In this document: in pieces, positions 1 to 8,242 of the stretch
Numbering within the stretch: position 1 is the first letter of the stretch
Layout of the letters: every line of letters begins with the position of its first letter
Assembly (NCBI GenBank): GCA_028713155.1
Contig: JAQTPA010000015.1
Coordinates: 1-34,819, forward strand
Length of the DNA: 34,819 nt
Direction of reading: 5' to 3'
From: Candidatus Omnitrophota bacterium
GTDB taxonomy: Bacteria; Omnitrophota; Gorgyraeia; Gygaellales; Profunditerraquicolaceae
Program-made: the position numbers and the translations under genes
The notes under the pieces: generated by a model
Databases searched by the model: none
The model's input: only the letters and a program-made list of their open reading frames with translations
What the model was told of the DNA's origin: nothing

Positions 1-32
1 GCAGGAATTTTTCTGTATTTTCTGTTGGATTC

Positions 33-41
33 TGCTATAAT
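33..41 (+). promoter_or_regulatory. Extended -10 promoter element (TGC-TATAAT)
   Basis: tgCTATAAT at 33-41, about 50 nt upstream of the lipoprotein ATG; no good -35 seen. Confidence 0.4.
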
Positions 42-92
42 AAAAAATTGATAGCTCGGCCAGAAGGCTTTTTAAAAAAGGAGGATGGAGTT

Positions 93-488
93 ATGAAAAA
101 GCTGGTTTTGTTTTTTTGTGCGGTAGTTTTTTTATCCGGATGCGCTTCCCTGACAATCTCGCAGGTAACTTCCAGGAATAGAGAAAGCCTGGCGAAATTA
201 TATGTCGGCCTGCCTCGCTCTAATGCGCTGGAGATTATGGGGAAAAATCCGATAACGCTTAATTGTCCGGATGTTTCCAGTAAACACGCAAAACAGGTTA
301 CTATAGCCAATCCTTATCGTACGGAAACCCTGCAGAATGCCGACAGGAAATTCGAAGTAGCCTATTATGCGATTGATATCAGCAATGATTGCCTGGTCAG
401 CGAAGACGGCCTTATAGCGCTGGTGTTTGAAAACGATAAGCTTATCGGATGGGGAAAGGAATTTTTGCAGGGTATTAATAAAAAATAA
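93..488 (+). CDS. Small secreted lipoprotein of unknown function
   Basis: ORF track 48..488. The ATG at 93 is preferred because AAGGAGG at about 78-84 precedes it. N-terminus MKKLVLFFCAVVFLSGCAS is a lipoprotein signal with lipobox LSGC. Confidence 0.8.
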   Translation: MKKLVLFFCAVVFLSGCASLTISQVTSRNRESLAKLYVGLPRSNALEIMGKNPITLNCPDVSSKHAKQVTIANPYRTETLQNADRKFEVAYYAIDISNDCLVSEDGLIALVFENDKLIGWGKEFLQGINKK

Positions 489-523
489 TGCCGGATACCT
501 GTTCGCGTATTGAATCAGCATAG

Positions 524-566
524 AAGGGATAGTGCCTGTTAGGTTCAGGGGCTGTCCCTTTTTATT
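524..566 (+). terminator. Intrinsic terminator
   Basis: AAGGGATAGTGCCTG (524-538), loop TTAGGTT, CAGGGGCTGTCCCTT (546-560), then T-rich tract. 14 of 15 stem positions pair, with two GU pairs and one G-G mismatch. Confidence 0.8.
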
Positions 567-580
567 TAGGGAGATATAAC

Positions 581-907
581 ATGCTAAAATGGTTAGCAGT
601 GGTTTTTATTCTGGTTTGTGCTGCGGGATGCCGGCCTTATACTCCGCCTATCTCCGTTCAAACTAAAGATGACCTGGCCAGGCCTATTGATTGCAGTAGG
701 GCCAGAGAGGATATCCAGGCCCTGGAGCAGGAAAAGGCAGAGGTTGTAGAGCAGGCTAAGGCAGGAGTAAAGATGTTTGTGCCTGCTGCCGCAGCCCGGG
801 CAATATTACACGGAGATTACCTGGACCGTGAGAAAGTAGCCAGCGGAGAATATAACCAGGATATAGATAATAAAATCCAGCAGATAAAAGAAAAGTGTAG
901 TATATAA
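581..907 (+). CDS. Small lipoprotein of unknown function
   Basis: MLKWLAVVFILVCAAGCRP: signal with lipobox AAGC. GGGAGATATAAC precedes the ATG. Confidence 0.7.
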   Translation: MLKWLAVVFILVCAAGCRPYTPPISVQTKDDLARPIDCSRAREDIQALEQEKAEVVEQAKAGVKMFVPAAAARAILHGDYLDREKVASGEYNQDIDNKIQQIKEKCSI

Positions 908-918
908 GCAAGGATAAA

Positions 919-1866
919 ATGCAGAGGAAAATGAAAGTTGTTACTCTGGTAGTTATTCTCCTGTTGGGATTCTGCCTGGTAAGGGATTTTGCCCTTAAAT
1001 CGTTAATCGGCACCGTAGCCACCAGCATTACCGGCGCGCCTATTCATATAGGCAGTCTTTCATTGAGCTTAATAGGGCAATCCGTTAGAATATCTGACTT
1101 TAAGATATATAATCCCAAGGGTTTTGCGAAGGGGGTTCTTGCCGATATACCCAAGATAGAGCTTAACTGTGATTTAAAAGCCTTTATGGCCAGCAGGATT
1201 CATCTGCGCTGGTTAGAGTTAGAAGTTAAAGAGATCAGTATAGTTAAGAATAAGGAGGGTAAATTAAACGTTGATTCCCTGAAAATAGCCGCGGCCAAAC
1301 CCAGAGGGAAAAAGAATGCTGCTAAAGAACTGGCTATGCAGATAGACGTTATGAGCTTGGGGATGGGGAGGGTAGTAAATAAGGATTGCAGCGTCGAGGG
1401 CCGGACTCTGGTTAAGGTGTATGATATTAATTTGAAAAAAACCTATAAGAATATCACTAGCGCCCAGCAGCTGGCCGCTTTGATTATAGCCGAACCCTTG
1501 AAAGCAGCGGGTATCCAGGGGCTTAAGGTCTACGGGGTTTCTATGCTTAGCGGCGTAGCGGCTTTACCGGTTATGGCTGCATTTACCTTTGCTGCCAGGG
1601 ATTACGCCCAGGAGACTTTCAAGATGGAGATAGAGAGGGTCTATAACGCGGCCTTGCGGGCCGTAAAGATAGCCGGCAGAGTTAAAGAGGAGAATAGGGA
1701 GAGCGGTGTTATAAGCGGAGAGGTTGATGGAGCGTGGGTAACTTTGAAATTAAAAAAGCTTGCGGAAAAGTCAACGCAGGTTACTATTTCCGCTCGTAAG
1801 TTCGGCCTGCCCCATGCTGAGATAGCTTCGGGGGTCATGTACCGCCTTAACGAACAGCTTAAATAA
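919..1866 (+). CDS. AsmA-like / intermembrane-transport-type protein (N-terminal TM plus beta-rich N-terminal domain)
   Basis: N-terminal TM, then GAPIHIGSLSLSLIGQSVRISDFKIYNPKGF, which resembles AsmA/DUF748 repeats ('...l.I.NP.GF'). Confidence 0.6.
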   Translation: MQRKMKVVTLVVILLLGFCLVRDFALKSLIGTVATSITGAPIHIGSLSLSLIGQSVRISDFKIYNPKGFAKGVLADIPKIELNCDLKAFMASRIHLRWLELEVKEISIVKNKEGKLNVDSLKIAAAKPRGKKNAAKELAMQIDVMSLGMGRVVNKDCSVEGRTLVKVYDINLKKTYKNITSAQQLAALIIAEPLKAAGIQGLKVYGVSMLSGVAALPVMAAFTFAARDYAQETFKMEIERVYNAALRAVKIAGRVKEENRESGVISGEVDGAWVTLKLKKLAEKSTQVTISARKFGLPHAEIASGVMYRLNEQLK

Positions 1867-1889
1867 GATTTTTTTAATGTAAGTTTGTT

Positions 1890-1917
1890 TTGACTATTTC
1901 TAATAAAGGAGTATAAT
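1890..1917 (+). promoter_or_regulatory. Sigma70-type promoter for the csp gene
   Basis: TTGACT (1890-1895), 16 nt spacer, TATAAT (1912-1917). Confidence 0.7.
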
Positions 1918-1957
1918 ACTCTTTAATACAGAACACCAAAGATTAGAAAATCTTAAG

Positions 1958-1990
1958 CCGTAAGGGAGGCTCTAACCTTTACGGTTTTTT
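1958..1990 (+). terminator. Terminator-like hairpin inside the csp 5' leader (possible attenuator, or end of a small RNA)
   Basis: CCGTAAGGG (1958-1966), loop AGGCTCTAA, CCTTTACGG (1976-1984), TTTTTT. Preceded by a second perfect hairpin AAGATT-AGAA-AATCTT (1939-1954). Lies between the promoter at 1890-1917 and the ATG at 2026. Confidence 0.65.
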
Positions 1991-2025
1991 ATTCATAGAG
2001 AGTAGTAAAACTAAAGGAGGAAGTA

Positions 2026-2232
2026 ATGCATACCGGAAAAATCAAGAAAGTCGTACGCGAAAGAGGATTCGGTTTTATCAGTGATAACGACGGAAGGGAA
2101 GTATTTTTTCATCAGAGCGGCCTGGTAAACGCGCAGTTTGATTCTTTGAAGGAAGAAGATAAAGTAGAATTTGAAATTGAAGATTCCCCCAAAGGACCCC
2201 GCGCGGTGAGTATCTCTATCGCGAAAGAGTAA
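2026..2232 (+). CDS. Cold-shock domain protein (CspA family)
   Basis: 68 aa; MHTGKIKKVVRERGFGFISDNDGREVFFHQSGL carries the RNP1 (GFGFI) and RNP2 (VFFHQS) motifs. AAAGGAGG ribosome-binding site. Confidence 0.95.
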   Translation: MHTGKIKKVVRERGFGFISDNDGREVFFHQSGLVNAQFDSLKEEDKVEFEIEDSPKGPRAVSISIAKE

Positions 2233-2243
2233 ATAAGCGTATT

Positions 2244-2390
2244 ATGAAAAAAATCAGGACTTCGCTTAAGGGTAGAAAATGCAAATTCCCTCATTGCAAG
2301 CATATACTGAGTATCTATAACCATGAGGACTATTGCCATGTCCATCTTGGCCAGGTTGATGCTGAGCATAGGAAGGCAGTTCACAAATAA
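2244..2390 (+). CDS. 48-aa Cys/His-rich mini-protein, putative zinc-binding knuckle
   Basis: Manual translation: MKKIRTSLKGRKCKFPHCKHILSIYNHEDYCHVHLGQVDAEHRKAVHK*. CX4C...CXH arrangement. The stop TAA overlaps the helicase ATG (TAATG). Absent from the supplied ORF track (too short). Confidence 0.7.
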   Translation: MKKIRTSLKGRKCKFPHCKHILSIYNHEDYCHVHLGQVDAEHRKAVHK

Positions 2391-3670
2391 TGATGAGTCA
2401 TAAAGCGTTTAATAAAATTGATCCGGGTGAGAATAAAAATGGCGCCAGCAGTTTTTACGGTTTAGGTATTGCCCCGAAGATATTGGATATCCTGGAGCGT
2501 ATAAAATTTAAGACGCCCACGCCGATACAAACAAAAGCTATTCCTCTGGCAATACAAGGAAAGGATATTATCGGAGTCGCGCAGACCGGGACCGGCAAGA
2601 CGCATTCATTCGCTATCCCCATGGTCCAGATTCTTGAGCAAAAAAAAGGCATCGGCCTGGTTCTTGCCCCTACCCGCGAGCTGGCTATTCAAATCGACGA
2701 GGCCTTTCAGGATATAGCCCGCTCTTTCGGGATGAAGACAGCTTGTCTTATCGGCGGGGCGCCGATGCCGCCGCAGGTTACGGCTTTACGCAGGAACCCC
2801 CGGATAGTGGTGGCTACTCCCGGCAGGCTTATTGACCATATGGGGCAATGGAATTTTCTTCCGGAGCAGGTTGTGATGCTTGTACTGGATGAGGCAGACC
2901 GTATGCTGGATATGGGATTTGCTCCGCAGATCAATAAGATTTTGCGTTTTTTACCCGCGGCGCGGCAAACCATGTTATTTTCGGCGACTATCCCCAAAGA
3001 AATTATGGAAATAGCCGCCAAGTATATGAAGCTTCCTGTCTCCGTAGAAATCGCTCCTTCCGGGACAACCGCAGAGCATGTTACCCAGGAATTATTTATC
3101 GTCAAGAAAGAAGCAAAGTCGCGCCTTTTGAGTAAGCTGCTTAACCAGTATAAAGGCGCGGTGCTTTTATTTTCGCGCACTAAATTTAATGCCAGAAAGA
3201 TTACGCGGGCAATTAAAGATATGGGCTATAGCGCAGCCGAAATTCACTCTAACCGGTCTTTGAGCCAGAGGAGAGAGGCCCTAGACGGTTTTAAATCCGG
3301 AAGGTATAAGGTGCTTGTCGCTACGGACATTGCCGCCAGAGGAATCGATGTGACCGGGATTGAATTGGTTATTAATTACGACCTTCCGGAAGACGCGGAG
3401 AACTACGTGCATCGTATCGGCCGCACAGCCCGGGCAGGAAAGCTGGGGCATGCGGTTTCTTTTGCCACACCCGATCAGAAAAGCGATGTCCGCGATATAG
3501 AAAAGATTATCCGGTCCACTCTCCCCGTATCCAAGCATCCCGAAATCCCGCATGAGCAATTTATTGAATCCCGGGGATCCTCTTTTCAGGCTAAGCCGCA
3601 GCAGCGCCACAATACGGACCGGCATAAATTCAACCGGCCAAGGAACGGGAATAAGAAATTCTACCGCTAA
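2390..3670 (+). CDS. DEAD-box ATP-dependent RNA helicase (RhlE/DeaD type)
   Basis: Q motif (TPIQTKAIP), AQTGTGKT, PTRELA, DEAD, SAT, and HRIGRTARAG are all present. Basic C-terminal tail. Confidence 0.95.
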   Translation: MMSHKAFNKIDPGENKNGASSFYGLGIAPKILDILERIKFKTPTPIQTKAIPLAIQGKDIIGVAQTGTGKTHSFAIPMVQILEQKKGIGLVLAPTRELAIQIDEAFQDIARSFGMKTACLIGGAPMPPQVTALRRNPRIVVATPGRLIDHMGQWNFLPEQVVMLVLDEADRMLDMGFAPQINKILRFLPAARQTMLFSATIPKEIMEIAAKYMKLPVSVEIAPSGTTAEHVTQELFIVKKEAKSRLLSKLLNQYKGAVLLFSRTKFNARKITRAIKDMGYSAAEIHSNRSLSQRREALDGFKSGRYKVLVATDIAARGIDVTGIELVINYDLPEDAENYVHRIGRTARAGKLGHAVSFATPDQKSDVRDIEKIIRSTLPVSKHPEIPHEQFIESRGSSFQAKPQQRHNTDRHKFNRPRNGNKKFYR

Positions 3671-3677
3671 ATTAATC

Positions 3678-3706
3678 TTGACTTGTGCGACTAATCCTAA
3701 TAAAAT
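3678..3706 (+). promoter_or_regulatory. Sigma70-type promoter for carB
   Basis: TTGACT (3678-3683), 17 nt spacer, TAAAAT (3701-3706). Confidence 0.65.
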
Positions 3707-3745
3707 ATTACGAATAATTTAAAACTGTTGCCAGGGTATAGTGTA

Positions 3746-3784
3746 ATGGGTTCGGGAGTAAAACAAAGTCGTTTTTTCTCTTAA
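3746..3784 (+). CDS. Possible 12-codon leader peptide MGSGVKQSRFFS* of a carB attenuator
   Basis: ATG 3746, stop TAA 3782-3784 overlapping the terminator 5' arm. Weak SD CAGGG about 9 nt upstream. U-rich codons (CGU UUU UUC UCU). Confidence 0.4.
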   Translation: MGSGVKQSRFFS

Positions 3785-3822
3785 GCAACTCTCTAAAAAG
3801 AAGAGGGGTGCTTATTTTTTTT
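3783..3822 (+). terminator. Intrinsic terminator/attenuator in the carB leader
   Basis: AAGCAACTCTCT (3783-3794), loop AAAAAGA, AGAGGGGTGCTT (3802-3813), then ATTTTTTTT. One mismatch and one GU pair. Confidence 0.7.
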
Positions 3823-3837
3823 AAGAAAGGTTAAAAT

Positions 3838-6800
3838 ATGCCAAGACGGAAAGACATTAAAAAAATTCTGATCATCGGGAGCGGGCCCATAATCATCGGC
3901 CAGGCTTGCGAGTTTGATTATTCCGGGACACAGGCTTGTAAAGCGCTGCGCGAGGAAGGTTATGAAATCGTTTTAGTCAACTCAAATCCCGCGACCATTA
4001 TGACTGATCCAGGGACAGCTGAGCGCACCTATATCGAGCCGCTTACGGTTGAAAGCCTGGCCAGGGTTATTGCTCGGGAAAGGCCCGATGCGCTTTTACC
4101 GAATTTAGGCGGACAAACCGGTTTAAATCTGGCTTCCGCTTTGCATAAAGCAGGAGTGTTGGATCAGTATAAAGTAAAGATTATCGGCGTTAAGGCTGAG
4201 GCGATTGAGCGCGGAGAAGACCGCGAGGCATTTAAGGATACGATGAAGAAGCTGGGGATTCCTGTACCGCGTTCGGAAGTTTGCCTTTCGGTTGAAGAAG
4301 CTCAAAAAGTCGCGGAGAAATTAAATTTCCCCGTAGTCGTGCGGCCTGCCTATACGCTGGGAGGCACCGGCGGAGGAATCGCTTATAATAATGAAGACCT
4401 AAGGGTATTAACCAGCCGCGGGTTGAACGCCAGCCTGATTCATCAAGTGTTGATTGAAGAAGCGGTTATCGGATGGGAAGAGCTGGAATTGGAAGTAGTG
4501 CGCGATGAAAAGAACCAGAAGATTACCGTCTGTTTTATTGAAAATATTGATGCCATGGGCGTGCATACCGGAGATAGTTTCTGCGTTGCGCCGATGCTGA
4601 CCGTGCCTGAAAACCTGCAGAAGAAGATGCAGGAGCTCTCCTATAACATAGTAGATGCGATCGGAGTCGTAGGCGGGACCAATATCCAGTTCGCGCATAA
4701 TTTGAAAGACGACCGGTTGGTTGTCATTGAAATTAATCCCCGCACTTCGCGCTCTTCAGCCCTGGCTTCCAAGGCAACCGGTTTTCCTATCGCGCGTGTC
4801 TCTACTAAATTAGCGGCCGGGCTTAGCCTGGATGAGATCCCTTATTGGAGAAAAGGGACACTGGAAAAATATGAGCCGTGGGGTGAATATGTGGTGATTA
4901 AATTTGCCCGCTGGGCCTTTGAAAAATTCCGCCAGGCCAAAGACGCGCTGGGCACGCAGATGAAAGCAGTGGGTGAAGTAATGAGCATCGCTAAGACATT
5001 CAAAGAAGCTTTTCAGAAGTCTATCCGTTCGCTGGAAATCGGGAGGTATGGATTGGGGTTTGCCCGGGACTTTAACACCTTGCCCCTGGAAGAACTAAAA
5101 CTTAAGCTCGCTTATCCATCCAGCCAGCGTGTCTTTCTGATCTATGAGGCTTTGCGTAAAGGTATGGGCGTGGATGAGCTCTATGGCCTGACTTCCATAG
5201 GTAAGTGGTTTATTCAAGAGATGAAAGAATTGGTTGAATTTGAGGAGAAAATACTTAGAACCGGATGGCTGAAATTATCCGACGCTGATTTAAAAAAAGC
5301 CAAAGAATGGGGATTTAGCGATAAATACCTGGCCAAGATATTTAACCTGAAAGAAATCGAAGTGCGCACCCGCAGGAAAAAAGTTGTAGGGAATGCGCGT
5401 TTTGAGCCGGTGCCGGTAAGCGGAGTAAAAGATGCCGCTTATTATTATTCTACTTATATTCCGGGTAAAGACCTCGTTCCTGTTTCCGATAAAAAGAAAG
5501 TACTCATTCTGGGCGGCGGGCCTAACCGCATCGGCCAGGGTATCGAGTTTGATTATACCTGCGTGCACGCGGCCTTTGCCTTGCGCGACGAAGGTTTTGA
5601 ATCCATCATGATTAATTGTAATCCGGAAACAGTCTCTACGGATTACGATACTTCCAATAAACTTTATTTTGAGCCGTTGACCGTAGAAGATGTTTTAACC
5701 ATCTGGGAAAAGGAAAAACCGGTTGGCGCGATTGTGCAATTCGGGGGCCAGACTCCTTTAAATATCGCGGCTGAGCTTGAGCAGAACGGAGTCAAAATAC
5801 TGGGTACCAGCACTAAGAGTATCGCCTTTGCCGAAGACCGTGAGCTCTTCAGGCAGAAAATGATTGAGCTGGGTATCCGTCAGACTGAGGGCGCTACCGC
5901 GTTTTCTCTTGAAGAAGCAGTTAAGATCACTAAACGCATCGGCTATCCGGTGATGGTCAGGCCTTCTTTTGTTTTAGGCGGCCGGGGGATGGAAGTAATT
6001 TATGATGAAGCAATGTTAATTAAATATACTAAAGAAGCAATCCGGGTCAGCCCGGAATACCCCATGCTTATTGACCGGTTCCTGGAAAAAGCCACTGAAT
6101 GCGAAGTGGATGCGCTTTGTGACGGCCAAGAAACTTTTGTGGCTGCGGTAATGGAGCATATTGAACATGCCGGCATCCATTCCGGAGATTCTGCCTGTAC
6201 GATTCCCTCGCGTACCTTAAGTCCGGAACATTTAAAGATAATCGATGAGTGGACGAAAAAAATCGCCCGGGAGCTGAAAGTGACCGGGTTAATTAATATC
6301 CAGTTTGCCATTTGTGACGGAGAGATTTATATCCTGGAAGCAAATCCGCGCGCCTCCCGCACCGTGCCTTTAGTATCTAAGACAGTCGGGATACCGCTGG
6401 CGCGTATCGCTACTCTTTTAATGCTAGGCAAAAAAATAAGTGATTTTCCGGAGCTTATACACCGTAAGCTTCCTTATGTTTCGGTAAAAGAAGCGGTTTT
6501 TCCTTTTAATATGTTTCCTGAGGTTGATCCGGTATTGGGCCCGGAAATGCGCGCGACCGGAGAAGTAATGGGGATTGATGCGGATTTTGGCCTGGCTTTT
6601 TTCAAGGCCCAGGAATCCGCCGGGACAAAGCTGCCGACAGAAGGCAATGTGCTGGTAACGGTAACGGATAAAGATAAACCCGAACTATTGCCTATCGCGA
6701 AAAAATTAGCGCAATCGGGGTTCAAGCTTATGGCTACTGAAAACACGCAACGTTTTTTAAAAGAAAAAGGAGTTGAGGCAATCCTGGTTAAAAAACTGCA

Positions 6801-7071
6801 CGAGGGAAGGCCGAATATCGCTGATGCCATCAAGAACAGGGAGATCAATCTTATTATCAATACGCCTGTCGGCAGGATGAGCGTTTATGATGACAGCTAT
6901 ATACGCATGCTTGCTATTCAGTATAAAATTCCTTATGTGACGACGCTCTCGGCTGCCCGGGCAACTGTGGACGGGATTGATGCGGTAAAGGGAAAACAGA
7001 CTGAACCTAAGTCATTACAGGAATACCACGCGTTATTGCAAGAATGCGTGGTAGAAAAAGTTAGGGCCTGA
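3838..7071 (+). CDS. carB: Carbamoyl-phosphate synthase large subunit
   Basis: 1077 aa with two ATP-grasp halves (IGSGPIIIGQACEFDYSGTQACKALREEGYE and LGGGPNRIGQGIEFDYTCVHAAFALRDEGFE) and a C-terminal MGS-like domain. Confidence 0.97.
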   Translation: MPRRKDIKKILIIGSGPIIIGQACEFDYSGTQACKALREEGYEIVLVNSNPATIMTDPGTAERTYIEPLTVESLARVIARERPDALLPNLGGQTGLNLASALHKAGVLDQYKVKIIGVKAEAIERGEDREAFKDTMKKLGIPVPRSEVCLSVEEAQKVAEKLNFPVVVRPAYTLGGTGGGIAYNNEDLRVLTSRGLNASLIHQVLIEEAVIGWEELELEVVRDEKNQKITVCFIENIDAMGVHTGDSFCVAPMLTVPENLQKKMQELSYNIVDAIGVVGGTNIQFAHNLKDDRLVVIEINPRTSRSSALASKATGFPIARVSTKLAAGLSLDEIPYWRKGTLEKYEPWGEYVVIKFARWAFEKFRQAKDALGTQMKAVGEVMSIAKTFKEAFQKSIRSLEIGRYGLGFARDFNTLPLEELKLKLAYPSSQRVFLIYEALRKGMGVDELYGLTSIGKWFIQEMKELVEFEEKILRTGWLKLSDADLKKAKEWGFSDKYLAKIFNLKEIEVRTRRKKVVGNARFEPVPVSGVKDAAYYYSTYIPGKDLVPVSDKKKVLILGGGPNRIGQGIEFDYTCVHAAFALRDEGFESIMINCNPETVSTDYDTSNKLYFEPLTVEDVLTIWEKEKPVGAIVQFGGQTPLNIAAELEQNGVKILGTSTKSIAFAEDRELFRQKMIELGIRQTEGATAFSLEEAVKITKRIGYPVMVRPSFVLGGRGMEVIYDEAMLIKYTKEAIRVSPEYPMLIDRFLEKATECEVDALCDGQETFVAAVMEHIEHAGIHSGDSACTIPSRTLSPEHLKIIDEWTKKIARELKVTGLINIQFAICDGEIYILEANPRASRTVPLVSKTVGIPLARIATLLMLGKKISDFPELIHRKLPYVSVKEAVFPFNMFPEVDPVLGPEMRATGEVMGIDADFGLAFFKAQESAGTKLPTEGNVLVTVTDKDKPELLPIAKKLAQSGFKLMATENTQRFLKEKGVEAILVKKLHEGRPNIADAIKNREINLIINTPVGRMSVYDDSYIRMLAIQYKIPYVTTLSAARATVDGIDAVKGKQTEPKSLQEYHALLQECVVEKVRA

Positions 7072-7088
7072 GAACCAGGGAGGTGTTT

Positions 7089-8057
7089 ATGCCGCAGGTA
7101 AAAGAAATAACCGCAGGTTCTTTAGATACGAAAGAATTCATCCGGGAAAAAACTTCAGAGATCTCCGCGATGGTCGGCCAGGGAGTGGCGATTAACGCCC
7201 TTTCCGGAGGCGTAGACTCTGCGCTAGTGACGATGCTCGGGTACAAGGCCTTGGGGGAGAGGCTGAAGACCTATTTTGTTGATAATGGGATTATGCGCGA
7301 AGGTGAGGCGCAGCAGATAGTTTCCGTCTTTAAAAAGCTGGGAGTCAATGTTGAGATAATTGACGCGCAGGATGAATTCTTCAACGCCCTTAAGGGCATT
7401 GAAGAGCCCGAGGCCAAGCGGGAGGCGATTACCCAGACTTTTTATAAGAAAGTCTTCGGTAATTTAGTAAAAAAGAGCGGGGCAAAATATCTTTTGCAGG
7501 GGACTATTCTTACGGATATTGACGAAACAGTTGCCGGGATTAAGCGTCAGCATAATGTCTTTGAACAGTTAGGTATTGACCCGCAAGAAGCCTTCGGATA
7601 TAAAATTCTTGAGCCGTTAGTGCAGTTAAGGAAAGACGGCGTACGTAAGGTCGCCGAAGATTTAGGGTTACCCGCCTTGATTTTTAAGCGTATGCCTTTT
7701 CCCGGTCCGGCGCTAGCAGCGCGCGTGATCGGAGAGGCAACCCGGGAGCGTATTTGTCTGGTGCGTAAGGCAACAGCAATTCTCGAGCAAGAATTGACGG
7801 CGGTCAAGGCATTTCAATATATGGCTATACTGCATAATGATCGGGTTACCGGAATGCGCGATAATAAGAGAGAGTTCGGCCAGCAGATTGAGGTCCGCTG
7901 CTGGGATAGCGTTGACGCGCGCAGGGCCAGTCCAACCCGCCTGGATTTTGCTATCCTGGAAAAGTTAGCGGACAGGATCCTGGCTGAAGTTGACGGCGTA
8001 GTCAGCGTTACCTATAATATCGCCAGTAAGCCGCCTTCAACCATGGAGGCAATATAG
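7089..8057 (+). CDS. Stand-alone GMP-synthase-type ATP-pyrophosphatase (GuaA C-terminal-like, no glutaminase domain)
   Basis: PP-loop ALSGGVDSALV, FPGPALAARVIGEATRERICLVRKA, and a C-terminal dimerisation-like region ending SKPPSTMEAI. No N-terminal GATase. ATG at 7089 follows GGGAGG; the track's GTG at 7083 is less likely. Confidence 0.85.
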   Translation: MPQVKEITAGSLDTKEFIREKTSEISAMVGQGVAINALSGGVDSALVTMLGYKALGERLKTYFVDNGIMREGEAQQIVSVFKKLGVNVEIIDAQDEFFNALKGIEEPEAKREAITQTFYKKVFGNLVKKSGAKYLLQGTILTDIDETVAGIKRQHNVFEQLGIDPQEAFGYKILEPLVQLRKDGVRKVAEDLGLPALIFKRMPFPGPALAARVIGEATRERICLVRKATAILEQELTAVKAFQYMAILHNDRVTGMRDNKREFGQQIEVRCWDSVDARRASPTRLDFAILEKLADRILAEVDGVVSVTYNIASKPPSTMEAI

Positions 8058-8062
8058 TATAA

Positions 8063-8215
8063 ATGAAAATTCAACTTTATCAGATCGTAGCGGTATTAGG
8101 GTCATTAATGCTTATGGCAGCCGGGTTATTGAGGCTGGCGCATTCAGGCAGCCCGAAAGAATTAATTATTGCCATCCTGTATTTTTTTGCCAACATCTTT
8201 ATTTTTTGCTTCTGA
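8063..8215 (+). CDS. 50-aa membrane mini-protein
   Basis: Manual translation: MKIQLYQIVAVLGSLMLMAAGLLRLAHSGSPKELIIAILYFFANIFIFCF*. Two hydrophobic segments. Starts 5 nt after the previous stop codon; not in the ORF track. Confidence 0.5.
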   Translation: MKIQLYQIVAVLGSLMLMAAGLLRLAHSGSPKELIIAILYFFANIFIFCF

Positions 8216-8242
8216 ATGATAAGTTAACCAAACGAGGAAAAA

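Noticed and set aside
48-92. TTG start at 48 for the first lipoprotein
   Set aside because: It would hide the signal peptide. The ATG at 93 has a good AAGGAGG site, and the predicted TSS is about 48.
35-310. Minus-strand ORF 91 aa and the other antisense ORFs of the track (for example 2707..3180, 6474..6860, 11355..11771, 26427..26795)
   Set aside because: They lie opposite well-supported genes, have no recognisable domains or ribosome-binding sites, and are expected shadow ORFs.
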